This document shows, one piece after another, positions 1 to 9,221 of a stretch of 64,000 nt of DNA. The notes beneath the pieces are model-generated. The model had not been told where the DNA came from, did no database searches, and worked only from the letters and a program-made list of their open reading frames with translations. Source of the DNA: Rhizobium sp. 11515TR (lineage in GTDB: Bacteria > Pseudomonadota > Alphaproteobacteria > Rhizobiales > Rhizobiaceae); NCBI RefSeq assembly GCF_002277895.1, contig NZ_CP023000.1, positions 1,116,001 to 1,180,000 of the forward strand. The letters are read 5' to 3'. Position 1 is the first letter of the stretch. Every line of letters begins with the position of its first letter. The translations under genes and the position numbers were made by a program.

Positions 1-867
1 GTCGTTGCCTCGGGTCATTTCTCGACGCCGAACGTGCCCTATTTCGAAGGGGTGAAGACCTTCAACGGCCGCGTGCTGCATGCCCACGATTTTCGCGATG
101 CACTGGAGTTCAAGGGCAAGGACGTACTGCTCGTCGGGCGCAGCTATTCGGCCGAGGATATCGGCTCGCAATGCTGGAAATATGGGGCAAAGTCGGTGAC
201 GACGAGCTATCGCTCCAAGCCGATGGGCTTCAAATGGCCCGAGAATTTCGAGGAGCGGCCGCTGTTGACGCGTCTTGAAAACAAGACGGCCTACTTCCTC
301 GACGGCTCATCGAAGGATGTCGACGCGCTGATCCTCTGCACAGGCTATCAGCACCATTTCCCCTTCCTGCCTGACGAGCTGCGGCTAAAGACTGCTAACC
401 GCCTCTGGGCCGACCATCTCTACAAGGGCGTGATCTTCGACAAGAATCCGCAGCTCTTCTATATCGGCATGCAGGACCAGTTCTACACCTTCAACATGTT
501 CGACGTTCAGGCCTGGTGGGCGCGCGATGTCATCATGGGCCGCATCAAGCTGCCACCGGAAGCAGAGCTGCAGGCAAACTTCGACCAGTGGCGTGCCCGC
601 GAGGAGACGCTTGAGGATGCCGAACAGATGATCTGGTACCAGGGCGATTATGTGAAGGAGCTGCTCGCCGAGACCGATTATCCGAGCTTCGACATCGAAG
701 GGACTAACAAGACCTTCATGGAGTGGGAGCATCACAAGGCGGAAAACATCATGGGCTTCCGTGACCACGCTTACCGTTCGCTGATGACCGGTACCATGTC
801 GCCGACACATCACACACCCTGGGTCGACGCGCTTGACGATTCGATGGAGGAATATCTGCGCAATTGA
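1..867 (+). CDS. tmm: Trimethylamine monooxygenase (flavin-containing monooxygenase), 5' truncated by window edge
   Basis: C-terminal ~288 residues of a class B flavoprotein monooxygenase; the reading frame is open from base 1, so the start lies outside the window. Visible are an NADPH-binding Rossmann motif ([13 protein letters not shown], about residues 43-55 of the fragment) and the late FMO motif [12 protein letters not shown]. The family oxidises trimethylamine to trimethylamine N-oxide using NADPH and O2. The assignment to Tmm rather than a general FMO rests on overall resemblance and on the neighbouring TMAO-demethylase-type gene on the opposite strand. A hairpin followed by a T-run lies about 25 bp after the stop. 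The substrate is inferred. Confidence 0.85.
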   Translation, partial: VVASGHFSTPNVPYFEGVKTFNGRVLHAHDFRDALEFKGKDVLLVGRSYSAEDIGSQCWKYGAKSVTTSYRSKPMGFKWPENFEERPLLTRLENKTAYFLDGSSKDVDALILCTGYQHHFPFLPDELRLKTANRLWADHLYKGVIFDKNPQLFYIGMQDQFYTFNMFDVQAWWARDVIMGRIKLPPEAELQANFDQWRAREETLEDAEQMIWYQGDYVKELLAETDYPSFDIEGTNKTFMEWEHHKAENIMGFRDHAYRSLMTGTMSPTHHTPWVDALDDSMEEYLRN

Positions 868-890
868 TCCGCGATCATTTCCCCAACTAA

Positions 891-930
891 CCGGCAAGGG
901 AGGCGGAGAGCAGCCTTTGCCGGATTTTTA
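891..930 (+). terminator. Intrinsic terminator after tmm
   Basis: Stem CCGGCAAGGG (891-900) pairs with CCTTTGCCGG (914-923) with one mismatch around a 13-nt loop, directly followed by ATTTTTA. It lies between the tmm stop and the next gene on the same strand, so it probably separates their transcripts. Confidence 0.7.
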
Positions 931-974
931 TGCGTTGAGACGAAACGAGTTCATCCGCAACCTTCTCTTCGGGC

Positions 975-1583
975 ATGGCTTCCATGGATTTTCAGACAAG
1001 CGTTCTTGGCCGTATGGCGGGTTTTCTCTATCGCTGCCGGGCGGACGAAAACTATACGATGCTTAAGATGACCGACGGCATCGAGCGCATCTTCGGCTAT
1101 CCCGCCGATGAGATCATCGGCAACCGCGCGCGAACCTTTACTTCGATCATGTGCGAAGACGATATTCCGCTCATGGATGAGCTTGTCGGCAAGGCTCTGG
1201 AAAGCCGCACCGACTGGACGATGGAGTATCGCATCCGTCATCGCGACGGCCATTTCCTCTGGGTAACGGAGACCGGCGGCGGTGTCTGGGACGAGACCGG
1301 GGAGCTTCTTTATCTCGAAGGCAGTATCCTGAATATTGAATCGCTCTACCAGCGCCTCGACGAGCAGACCGCGGACATGCGGGTCACGGCATCGAAGACC
1401 AACGAGATCCTGCAGTCGCTGCGCTACTTGAAGCTGCTTGCCGTCAATGCCGGCATCGAGGCGGCAAGAGCCGGCACGGCCGGATCGGGTTTTGCGGTTC
1501 TGGCGGCAGAGATGCGTACGCTTGCCAATTCCTCGGAAGAGGCGGCGCGTGCGATCTCGGTCGCGCAGAGGAAGTCGGATTAG
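975..1583 (+). CDS. Small soluble PAS-domain protein with a truncated chemoreceptor signalling tip
   Basis: 202 residues. Residues ~10-115 form a PAS/PAC domain (RIFGYPADEIIG, then the PAC-like YRIRHRDGHFLWVTETGG). Residues ~120-195 are helical and carry the conserved hairpin tip of methyl-accepting chemotaxis proteins (LKLLAVNAGIEAARAG followed by GFAVLAAEMRTLA). There is no membrane segment, HAMP domain or long methylation-helix bundle, so it is far shorter than a normal receptor. It probably acts as a cytoplasmic sensor or adaptor meeting CheA/CheW-type partners. Another in-frame ATG lies at 984. Its stop overlaps the 3' end of the convergent tdm gene by 4 nt. Its position between tmm and tdm suggests sensing linked to methylamine metabolism; that is inference. 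Confidence 0.8.
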   Translation: MASMDFQTSVLGRMAGFLYRCRADENYTMLKMTDGIERIFGYPADEIIGNRARTFTSIMCEDDIPLMDELVGKALESRTDWTMEYRIRHRDGHFLWVTETGGGVWDETGELLYLEGSILNIESLYQRLDEQTADMRVTASKTNEILQSLRYLKLLAVNAGIEAARAGTAGSGFAVLAAEMRTLANSSEEAARAISVAQRKSD

Positions 1584-3949
1584 GAACGCGGCCGCGTTTT
1601 CTGCGGATCGTAGTGAGAAAGCGGCACAATGACGGCGGGAAGCCGTTTCTGTTGACTGTCGAGCTTGCCGATCTCGACCTTGGTGCCGACGCCAGCATGC
1701 GTGACGTCGACACGGGCAAGCGCGATGGTCTTGCCGAGGATCGGCGATCGTGTCGCGCTGGTGATCACGCCGATTTGCGCGCGGCCGATATGGATGCAAT
1801 CGCCATGTCCAACGGCTTCATTGGCTTCGATATCGAGACCGACCATGAGGTGGCGCGGATGTTCCTTTCGCCGGATCAGCGCCTCGCGTCCAATGAAATC
1901 ATCCTGTTTGGATTTTAACGGCACGGTAAAGCCGATGCCGGCCTCGAAGGGATCGGTCTGATCGTCGAATTCGTGATGGGCAAAGACCAGGCCCGCCTCG
2001 ATGCGCACCATATCAAGCGCCTCCAGGCCCATGGGCTTCAGCCCATAGGGCTCGCCGGCTTTCCAGACTGCATCGAAGACGGTGCTCGCATCCTTCGGAT
2101 GGCAGAAGATCTCGTATCCGAGTTCGCCGGTATAGCCTGTCCGTGACACGACGACGGGTGCTCCCTCGAAATGGCCGATGCGGCCGACCGCGAAGCGGAA
2201 CCACTCCAGTTCGCCGATCGTCGGCTGGCGCGGCGCCGTCCAGATGATTTCCCTGAGGATGTCGCGGCTTTTGGGGCCTTGTAGGGCGATGTTGTGCATC
2301 TGGTCGGTGGAGGATCGCACCCAGGCCTTGAAGCCTTTCTTCTCCGCCTGCTCGCGCAGCCAGATGCCGCTATAGTCATCGCCGCCGATCCATCGGAAGT
2401 TCTTGTCGCCGAGGCGAAACAGCGTGCCGTCGTCGATCATGCCGCCGTGCTCGTAGCACATGGCGGAATAGACGACCTGGCCGATCGAGAGTTTGCGCAC
2501 GTCGCGCGTGAGGCAATATTGCAGCAATTCCTCCGCATCCGGTCCCGTCACCTCGAACTTGCGCAGCGGCGAGAGGTCGATGACCACGGCGCGTTCACGG
2601 CAGGCCCAGTATTCCTCGACCGACCCTTCCGAGGAGAAGCGGTTCGGCAGCCAGAAGCCGCGATATTCGGTGTAGTCGCGCGTCATGGCGGAGAGGCGCG
2701 GGTGAAACGCGGTTTCGCGCGTCAGTTCGGGGTCGGCGTCAGGGGTCATGCGATAGGCCACCGCTCGTGTGAATTTTTCTTTGCCGGAAAAGGTGCGCAC
2801 GTGGATATCGGTCGGGTCCCAGCCATTGGCCGCGTCGATGTCATCGGGACAAGATGAGGAGACACAGACAAGATCCGTCAGGGCGCGCATCAGGACGTAA
2901 TCGCCGGGCCTGGACCAGGGCTCGTCGAGATAGAGCTGGTTATTGTGATCGACATTGGTGTTGTAGAAGTAGTTGAGCGCCTCCCAACCCTTTCGGCCGG
3001 CAATTCCATAGGGAGCGAGCGCCGCGTTGAAATTGTCGGTGCAGTTCACGTGACCGGGATAGCCCATGTCGTCATAGTAGCGGGAGTTGCAGGCCGTTGC
3101 GAAGGCGTCGTGGCGGCCAACCGTGTCCTGCACGATTTCCACCAGCGGCTCGAAATCACGGTCGAAGGCCTTGGAGGGAAGGCCGGGCGCTGGATAGCTG
3201 CGGCCGAGCAGGGTGCGGGTTACGGTTGAATCGAGCGCAAGGTCGAGGCCTTTGTCGACCTTGCGGGCGGAGAAGGCCTGGAAATCGGTGCATTGCCGGC
3301 CGTAGACGTCGATGATCTGAATATATTCGCCGGCGCGGACGAAATAGGCCGAAGCGGTCGCTGCCTTGACGCGGATGTCTTCGATCGGATCGGCGAGCGG
3401 TTCGGGGAGTGCGGAAGCATAGTCTCGCAGGATCGTCGTGCGGCGTATTCTGAGCTCGATGGGCGTTGCCGTATCCTGCGTCTCGGGCGACATGGCCGTT
3501 CCCGGCGCACAGGCGATCAGCAGGCCCTTGGTCGCGATGGTGAAATCCGCGGTGTTGCCCGCCGGCGAAGAGGCGCCGAAAAGGCGAAGCGCTGCCGCAG
3601 AGGCAAGGTCGGCCCCGCGACGCTCCAGCGTTATCCTGACGCGAACCGCACTATCATCACCAGAGGAAAGAATGGCTTTGAGACCTGTCGCTTCGCCAGT
3701 GAATGCGGCCCCCAAGCCTGCGGATTGAAAGCGGCCCTTCTCGTCAAGGAAGGTAAGCTCGCAGACCTGCCCGCCTTCGCTGTCCGTCACCGAAATCCGG
3801 TCACCAGGCTCGACACGCACGACCAGCGATCCGCCGCCCTTGCAGCGATAGCGCTCGGTATCTTGCGGCAGGGCTGGAATGCCTGGATAGCGCACAATGC
3901 TCGCCGAAATCGGCCGTATTCCGGCGGTCGGCGGATGGAGTTCTCGCAT
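1580..3949 (-). CDS. tdm: Trimethylamine N-oxide demethylase-type protein (DUF1989 + GcvT fusion)
   Basis: 789 residues, the size expected for Tdm. The N-terminal half carries DUF1989-like (urea-carboxylase-associated) sequence, first a degenerate unit (~35-150), then a fuller one (~200-370) with candidate zinc ligands in CNSRYYDDMGYPGHVNC and CVSSSCPDD. Residues ~410-789 are an aminomethyltransferase (GcvT) domain that binds tetrahydrofolate. In characterised Tdm the first half splits TMAO into dimethylamine and formaldehyde and the GcvT half captures formaldehyde on tetrahydrofolate. A GAGAGGG ribosome site lies about 7 nt before the ATG. It is convergent with the PAS protein and divergent from the permease. 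Alternative: another DUF1989-GcvT demethylase; linkage to tmm favours Tdm. Confidence 0.85.
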   Translation of the reverse strand: MRELHPPTAGIRPISASIVRYPGIPALPQDTERYRCKGGGSLVVRVEPGDRISVTDSEGGQVCELTFLDEKGRFQSAGLGAAFTGEATGLKAILSSGDDSAVRVRITLERRGADLASAAALRLFGASSPAGNTADFTIATKGLLIACAPGTAMSPETQDTATPIELRIRRTTILRDYASALPEPLADPIEDIRVKAATASAYFVRAGEYIQIIDVYGRQCTDFQAFSARKVDKGLDLALDSTVTRTLLGRSYPAPGLPSKAFDRDFEPLVEIVQDTVGRHDAFATACNSRYYDDMGYPGHVNCTDNFNAALAPYGIAGRKGWEALNYFYNTNVDHNNQLYLDEPWSRPGDYVLMRALTDLVCVSSSCPDDIDAANGWDPTDIHVRTFSGKEKFTRAVAYRMTPDADPELTRETAFHPRLSAMTRDYTEYRGFWLPNRFSSEGSVEEYWACRERAVVIDLSPLRKFEVTGPDAEELLQYCLTRDVRKLSIGQVVYSAMCYEHGGMIDDGTLFRLGDKNFRWIGGDDYSGIWLREQAEKKGFKAWVRSSTDQMHNIALQGPKSRDILREIIWTAPRQPTIGELEWFRFAVGRIGHFEGAPVVVSRTGYTGELGYEIFCHPKDASTVFDAVWKAGEPYGLKPMGLEALDMVRIEAGLVFAHHEFDDQTDPFEAGIGFTVPLKSKQDDFIGREALIRRKEHPRHLMVGLDIEANEAVGHGDCIHIGRAQIGVITSATRSPILGKTIALARVDVTHAGVGTKVEIGKLDSQQKRLPAVIVPLSHYDPQKTRPRS

Positions 3950-4191
3950 TAAACCCTCTCGGGAAATAGGTGCATCGAGGCACTGGAATCATGCTGACAA
4001 AATGCCGGTGGAAAGTAAAGGGATATTGACTAAAAAGAAAATATCTTCACTATGCATAAAGGGCATGCATCTGGAAATCCGCGCATAGACTCGGCTCATG
4101 AAAACCTCCAGCAAGCCCCGCAATGCCATGGGAGGCACGTTCAGGGAGACGTACGAGAGATACGTCCGGAACAAAATGGGGAATATCATCA
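3950..4191. promoter_or_regulatory. Divergent tdm / permease control region
   Basis: 242-bp region between divergent genes, notably AT-rich at 4020-4070. Two copies of the self-complementary hexamer ATGCAT (4052-4057 and 4065-4070) are 7 nt apart, a plausible operator. A TTGACT at 4026-4031 could be a -35 element for the permease, but its spacing to TATGCA (4051) is long. No transcription factor gene is adjacent, so the regulator is unknown. Confidence 0.35.
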
Positions 4192-5976
4192 ATGACTGAC
4201 ATCGTGGACGCCGGCGCTTCCGCCGGCACCGAAGGTAAGCTTATACGCGCGCTGGACTGGAAGGGCGCGTTCTGGGTGGCTGCGGGCGTGCCGCCGCTTG
4301 TTCTCTTCTCCATCGGCGGCATCGCTGGCACGACAGGCAAGCTTGCCTTCGTCGTGTGGATCATCTCGATGATCATGGGTTTCCTGCAATCCTTCACCTA
4401 TGCGGAAATCGCCGGCATGTTCGGCAACAAGTCCGGCGGCGCCTCGGTCTATGGTGCGACGGCCTGGCTGCGCTACTCGAAATTCATCGCGCCGCTTTCG
4501 GTCTGGTGCAACTGGTTCGCCTGGTCGCCGGTGCTGTCGCTCGGTTGCGCCATTGCAGCCGGCTATATCCTCAATGCCTTCTTCCCCATTCCGGCGGCGG
4601 ATTCGCAGGCTGTGCTGAGCTGGATCAGTGCGCATGCGGCGTCGATCACCGCCGATAGCCCGCGTGTTGCCGAATACATTGCGGCCCATGCCGGTACATC
4701 TCCTGACGATGCGGTAAAAGCGCTGCTGAGCGCCGATGGCGTTGCAGCTTTTACGCCAGCCATCCGCAACTGGTCTCTCGTCAGCTTCAACATTCCTTTT
4801 CTCGCGACCGCCAATATCAATGCCACCTTCTTCATCGGCGGCGTCCTGATGCTGATCATTTTTGCGATTCAGCATCGCGGCATTTCCGAGACGGCAAGCG
4901 TGCAGAAGTGGCTGGCGATCATCGTGCTCGTGCCGCTGCTCATCATCGGTGTCTATCCGATCGTCAGCGGCCAGATCCTCTCCGCCAACGTGACCGGATT
5001 GCTGCCGCCGACAGCTGCCTATGCTGCGACCGACGGCAGCTGGAGCAATGGCGGCTGGACGCTTTTCCTCGGCGGTCTCTATATTGCCGCCTGGTCGACC
5101 TACGGTTTCGAAACTGCGGTTTGCTATACGCGCGAACTGAAGAACCCGAAGACGGATACCTTCAAGGCAATCTTCTACTCGGGCCTTGCCTGCTGCATTT
5201 TCTTCTTCCTTGTGCCCTTTGCATTCCAGGGCGTGCTCGGTCATGCCGGCATGCTGGCGCCTGGTATCGTTGATGGCACCGGCGTCGGTGAAGCGCTCGG
5301 CGGCCTGATCGGTGCCGGCCGTGTCGTCACACAGCTGCTCGTCGTCCTGATGATCCTTGCGCTGTTCCTGGCGATCATGACGGCAATGGCAGGTTCCTCG
5401 CGCACCCTCTATCAGGGCTCGAAGGATGGCTGGCTGCCGAAATATCTCGACCATGTGAACGAGAACGGCGCGCCGACGAGAGCGATGTGGACGGACTTTG
5501 CCTTCAATCTCTTTCTTCTCGCCATTGCGTCGGACACGAGCGGCTATTTCTTCGTGCTTGCGGTCTCCAACGTCGGATACATCATCTTCAATTTCCTTAA
5601 CCTCAATTCGGGCTGGATACACCGCATGGACTCCGGCCATGTCGAGCGTCCGTGGAAGGCGCCGTCCTGGCTCATCGGTCTCAATACCGTCCTAGCTTTC
5701 GTCAATGCGCTCTTCCTTGGCGCGGGTGCCAAGGTCTGGGGCTATGCCAATGCGCTCTGGATCGGCTTTGCCTTTGCGGCTCTTATCCTGCCGGTCTTTG
5801 CCTACAGGCACTATGTTCGCGATGGCGGCAAGTTCCCGGCCGGCGCCATGGATGATCTCGGTCTGGTCGGCCAGGATCTGGGTGTCAGGAAGGCGGGTAT
5901 TCTACCCTATCTGGCGCTTGCCGGCGGCCTCGCCATCGTGCTGATCGCCAATTGGTTCTTCCAGCTGCCGGCATAA
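4192..5976 (+). CDS. APC-family amino acid / amine permease
   Basis: 594 residues with about a dozen hydrophobic segments and a typical APC N-terminus (ALDWKGAFWVAAGVPPLVLFSIGGIAG). A large soluble loop (~140-190) follows the fourth hydrophobic block. The start is set at the ATG at 4192 (MTDIVD) because a GGGGA site precedes it; an in-frame upstream start at 4123 lacks one and lies in the divergent control region. It is divergent from tdm. By context it could import trimethylamine, TMAO, another methylated amine or an amino acid; sequence alone does not distinguish these. A strong hairpin follows it. Confidence 0.85.
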   Translation: MTDIVDAGASAGTEGKLIRALDWKGAFWVAAGVPPLVLFSIGGIAGTTGKLAFVVWIISMIMGFLQSFTYAEIAGMFGNKSGGASVYGATAWLRYSKFIAPLSVWCNWFAWSPVLSLGCAIAAGYILNAFFPIPAADSQAVLSWISAHAASITADSPRVAEYIAAHAGTSPDDAVKALLSADGVAAFTPAIRNWSLVSFNIPFLATANINATFFIGGVLMLIIFAIQHRGISETASVQKWLAIIVLVPLLIIGVYPIVSGQILSANVTGLLPPTAAYAATDGSWSNGGWTLFLGGLYIAAWSTYGFETAVCYTRELKNPKTDTFKAIFYSGLACCIFFFLVPFAFQGVLGHAGMLAPGIVDGTGVGEALGGLIGAGRVVTQLLVVLMILALFLAIMTAMAGSSRTLYQGSKDGWLPKYLDHVNENGAPTRAMWTDFAFNLFLLAIASDTSGYFFVLAVSNVGYIIFNFLNLNSGWIHRMDSGHVERPWKAPSWLIGLNTVLAFVNALFLGAGAKVWGYANALWIGFAFAALILPVFAYRHYVRDGGKFPAGAMDDLGLVGQDLGVRKAGILPYLALAGGLAIVLIANWFFQLPA

Positions 5977-6009
5977 CGGTATCTAGTCGAAGACGAGGTT
6001 CATGCTTGC

Positions 6010-6037
6010 AAGTCCGGCCTGGTCACAGGCCGGACTT
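6010..6037. terminator. Bidirectional terminator-like hairpin
   Basis: A perfect 12-bp stem (AAGTCCGGCCTG at 6010-6021, CAGGCCGGACTT at 6026-6037) with a GTCA loop lies between the 3' ends of the convergent permease and MFS genes. There is no clear T-run on either side, so its efficiency is uncertain. Confidence 0.65.
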
Positions 6038-6069
6038 CGCTATGGCATCAACTTATCTGGAACTTCCTA

Positions 6070-7521
6070 TCATTCGGGCGCGACGATGAGGGCGTCGTCG
6101 ATCTCGACTTCTTCAGGTCGGCGGCGCTGCCGTGCCAGCCGCAGAAGCGTGGCCGCCAGGAGAATGGCCATCAGCCCGAGCTCGACGGCGATCGCCGTGA
6201 CCCCGGCGGAGAGATAGGCGCTGGAATATTGCAGTACCTGGGCAAATACCGCCCCGAGGATTGCCGGTCCCAGACCTAATGACACCTGTTGCATCGTGGC
6301 GAGCATGGCGCTGCCGGCGCCAGCATGTTCATGCGGCACGTCCGCCAGCCCCAACCGGTAGAAGCTGTTGACGATGAGCGCCTGGCCGAAACCGATCAGC
6401 ACTGTGGACGGAATGAGGTTGAGGACGCCTGGTTGCGGCCAGACCGTCTCGAGCGTCACGATGAGCAGCGCCAGCCCGCTCATCTGGATCACGCAGCCCG
6501 TTGCCAGCATGAGTTCACGCCGTATGTTTGCAAGGCGAGGCGTCACGAAAGCGGCCGAGACGAAATAGGAGCCGCCGAGCGCGATCAAGGCATTGCCTGA
6601 CTGCAGCGGTGTCAGCCCGGCGCCCGCCTGTAAGGTAAGGGCGAAGACGAACATGAAACCGCTCCAGCAGGTGAAGAAGAGTATGGCGATCAGCCCTCCG
6701 AAGCGCATGCTGGAGATGCGCGTGAGCGACGGCGGCAAGATCGGGAAGGCTCCACGCGCCTCCTTGCCACGCTCGATGCGCCAAAGGAGTGCCACCAGCG
6801 GCAGGATCGGCACGAAGCCGAGCAGGCAAAGCCAGTTCCAGTGGAGCGACGGGCCGAGCGCGGTCGGCAGCAAGACCGAGAGCGTCAGCAGCGCCAGCGT
6901 GATCATGCCCGACCAGTCGACCGGAACTCTGCCTTGGCCACGCGTTTCTGGAACATGTCGCCACACGCTGAGCAGGATCAGGATGCAGACCGGCAGATTG
7001 ATGAGGAAGATACTGCGCCAGCCGGAGCCGGCAATATCAGCCGAGATCAGGAAGCCGCCGAGAACCTGGCCGACGATGAAAGCGATGCCGCCGATCGCGC
7101 TATAGAGCGAGACGGCGCGGGCGTGATCGCGTCCGGTCAGGCTGACATGGATGGTCGCCAGTACCTGCGGGACCATGAGTGCGGCCGCAATTCCCTGCAG
7201 GGCGCGGGCAACGATGAGGAAGGCGACTGACGTCGCCACCCCGCATAGCAGGGAGGCGAGGCAGAACAATAGGACGGCCAGGCCGAACATGCGACGGCGG
7301 CCGAAATTGTCGCCGAGGCGCGCACCCATGGCCAGGCAGACGGCAAAGGCGACGCCATAGGCGGCGACGAAAAGTTCAAGTTCCGTTTCGCCGGCGTGCA
7401 GCGAGGCGGAGATGGCGGCAAGGCCGACATTGATGATGGAAAAATCGAGCTGCAGCAGCAATTGCCCGGCCAGCAGGATCAGCAGGCCGAACTGGCCAAG
7501 CCGGATTGGTGCGGATGACAT
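6070..7521 (-). CDS. MFS transporter, DHA2 (EmrB/QacA-like) drug exporter family
   Basis: 483 residues with about 14 hydrophobic segments, the DHA2 topology. The motif-A region reads GARLGDNFGRRRMF (about residues 65-78), and conserved glycine/proline-rich segments follow, including ALQGIAAALMVPQVLATI. It probably exports small hydrophobic toxicants in exchange for protons across the inner membrane. It is divergent from an XRE/MmyB-type regulator, and a good inverted repeat lies in the 114-bp spacer, so expression is probably controlled by that regulator. The ligand is unknown. Confidence 0.88.
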   Translation of the reverse strand: MSSAPIRLGQFGLLILLAGQLLLQLDFSIINVGLAAISASLHAGETELELFVAAYGVAFAVCLAMGARLGDNFGRRRMFGLAVLLFCLASLLCGVATSVAFLIVARALQGIAAALMVPQVLATIHVSLTGRDHARAVSLYSAIGGIAFIVGQVLGGFLISADIAGSGWRSIFLINLPVCILILLSVWRHVPETRGQGRVPVDWSGMITLALLTLSVLLPTALGPSLHWNWLCLLGFVPILPLVALLWRIERGKEARGAFPILPPSLTRISSMRFGGLIAILFFTCWSGFMFVFALTLQAGAGLTPLQSGNALIALGGSYFVSAAFVTPRLANIRRELMLATGCVIQMSGLALLIVTLETVWPQPGVLNLIPSTVLIGFGQALIVNSFYRLGLADVPHEHAGAGSAMLATMQQVSLGLGPAILGAVFAQVLQYSSAYLSAGVTAIAVELGLMAILLAATLLRLARQRRRPEEVEIDDALIVAPE

Positions 7522-7575
7522 GGGGGGACCTCAAAGCATTTCCAAAACTGAGTCCACAGCGTTCTACACCTATGT

Positions 7576-7608
7576 TAAACTGGTACAAGATACCTGTTTA
7601 GACTGGTA
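7576..7608. promoter_or_regulatory. Probable operator of the XRE-type regulator
   Basis: Arms TAAACTGGTA (7576-7585) and TACCTGTTTA (7591-7600) form a 10-bp inverted repeat with one mismatch around CAAGA. A third half-site ACTGGTA recurs in direct orientation at 7602-7608, 23 bp from the first copy (7579-7585). It is centred between the divergent MFS and regulator genes, which fits joint repression and autoregulation. Confidence 0.6.
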
Positions 7609-7635
7609 TAAAAAGTGTCAGGCTGGAGAATGGAA

Positions 7636-8511
7636 ATGCACGGCACGCTCGATATCGTCCCCAATCAAATGCTGTCGCGAGCACAGGAACTCGGCGAGAT
7701 GTTGCGAAGACGGCGTGAAACGCTAGACCCTCAAAAATTGGGACTCGGTCGGGCCGGACGGATTCGTACACCCGGATTGCGGCGGGAGGAAGTGGCGTCG
7801 CGCGCCGATATCGGCATCACCTGGTACACAAAGCTGGAACAGGGCCGTCCGATCCGCGTGTCGCCGCGCGTGCTTCTCTCCGTCGCGCATGCTTTGGAAT
7901 TCAACGAAGTCGAGACGGAGCACCTATTCAGACTGGCCAATCTACCGGTTCCGCCCCGGCTCGAAAATCCTCGTGTCTGCGAGCCGCTCACCGAGGCGAG
8001 CCAGCGCATTCTCGATCATCTCTGTCCCTATCCGGCTCTTATCCAGACGAAACGCTACAATATACGCGGCTTCAACGAGGCCTATCGCCGCCTCGTCGGC
8101 GTCGATCTCGATGCCCTTCCGCCCGAGGACCGGAACTGCATTTATCTATCCCTCGTCAATCCTGCCTGGCGCGCAAGCCAGGCCGATCCCGACGAGATGT
8201 TGGCCAACATGGCAGCGCTGTTTCGTGCCTCCATGGCGGAGCATCTCGACGATCCGAGCTGGGAGCGGCAATTGGAACGCTATATGAGCGCTTCGGATCA
8301 ATTCCGCATCGTGTGGGATCGCTACCAGCTCAAAGGCATCGAGAATACCGTGAAGCGTTTCCGCCTGGCGGATGGCACGATTCTGGCGTTGCAATCCAAC
8401 AATTGGTGGGCAAGCCCCAGCAATGACGACCGCATGATCGTCTATACACCCGTCGACGAAGCCGGGGCGGAGAGGCTGAGCGCGATGATGAAGCGCAGGC
8501 GGGCTTGCTGA
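7636..8511 (+). CDS. XRE-family transcriptional regulator with MmyB-like ligand-binding domain
   Basis: 291 residues. The N-terminal helix-turn-helix reads GMLRREEVASRADI-type sequence (here TPGLRREEVASRADIGITWYTKLEQGRPIRVS, about residues 45-76, quoted only in part by motif: RREEVASRADIG). Residues ~110-285 match the MmyB-like ligand-binding domain found in many proteobacterial XRE regulators. The start is placed at 7636 because GGAG at 7625-7628 is 7 nt upstream; in-frame GTG 7615 and ATG 7630 are alternatives. Divergent from the MFS exporter, which it likely represses. Confidence 0.85.
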   Translation: MHGTLDIVPNQMLSRAQELGEMLRRRRETLDPQKLGLGRAGRIRTPGLRREEVASRADIGITWYTKLEQGRPIRVSPRVLLSVAHALEFNEVETEHLFRLANLPVPPRLENPRVCEPLTEASQRILDHLCPYPALIQTKRYNIRGFNEAYRRLVGVDLDALPPEDRNCIYLSLVNPAWRASQADPDEMLANMAALFRASMAEHLDDPSWERQLERYMSASDQFRIVWDRYQLKGIENTVKRFRLADGTILALQSNNWWASPSNDDRMIVYTPVDEAGAERLSAMMKRRRAC

Positions 8512-9221
8512 GCGGTAAAACCGGCAGAACCCCAAAGGATCACCACGAACGAACTGGCGGCAACTTCCGCCCGTTCGTCGGGCATTGCGCGTTCCGGCAC
8601 TGTCAAAAATGGACGTAGGCTTTAAACGGCAGCATGCCTAACGCGCCGGCAGCAGACATAAGCAATGGCCGGTTTGGCTGGCGGTTTGCCGTCAAGGATC
8701 GCCCATCGCGCGGAGTTGAAGTAACGGACTGCATAGTATCGGAGTGGTTTCACTTGCAAGAGCGAGTCCATCCGTGATGTCGCAGTATCAGTGGTCCTCG
8801 AAGGAGGCAGGATGTAACGCTTTCGCAACCTTATAGGAGGCAGCCTATCGCCGAAGCAAGTCACCACACTCCAGAAGGTGCTGGACAACGTCACCAGTCA
8901 GCCCTGGTTCGATAACAACGAGCATTGCCGTAACGCGCTGACCGGGCGGCTGACTTTTCTCATAAAAGTTGGAATAGAAAACACCGCGCATCTTCAAACC
9001 ATCGGTGTTTGCTGGGCGGTTAATGACTTCAACCGCGATGTGATGAAAACGAATCGAAGGAAGCCGGCAGAGATAACGGGGATAGGGAAGGGCGAGCAGC
9101 TTCGGCTTGAGGATTACCGGTAGTGTTCGCATCCCGAGGCCGACGTCAACGGACGTCTCGGCAAATTTCGATCTCCCGCCGCAGAGCACGATTTCATCTG
9201 AGACAGAAAAGGAAATCGAGC
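8512..9221. other. Gene-poor, probably degenerate interval
   Basis: About 700 bp with no convincing gene. On the plus strand a frame stays open from 8818 to 9123 and encodes a helical segment (for example LDNVTSQPWFDNNEHC), but there is no ATG; the only initiator candidate is a GTG at 8878 without a convincing ribosome site. It could be a fragment of a small hypothetical gene. Minus-strand frames in the same interval have no recognisable motif. No insertion-sequence ends were seen. Confidence 0.4.

Noticed and set aside
4189-5640. A 483-codon minus-strand frame opposite the APC permease
   Set aside because: It is charged and low in motif content, and is the mirror of a clear membrane transporter.
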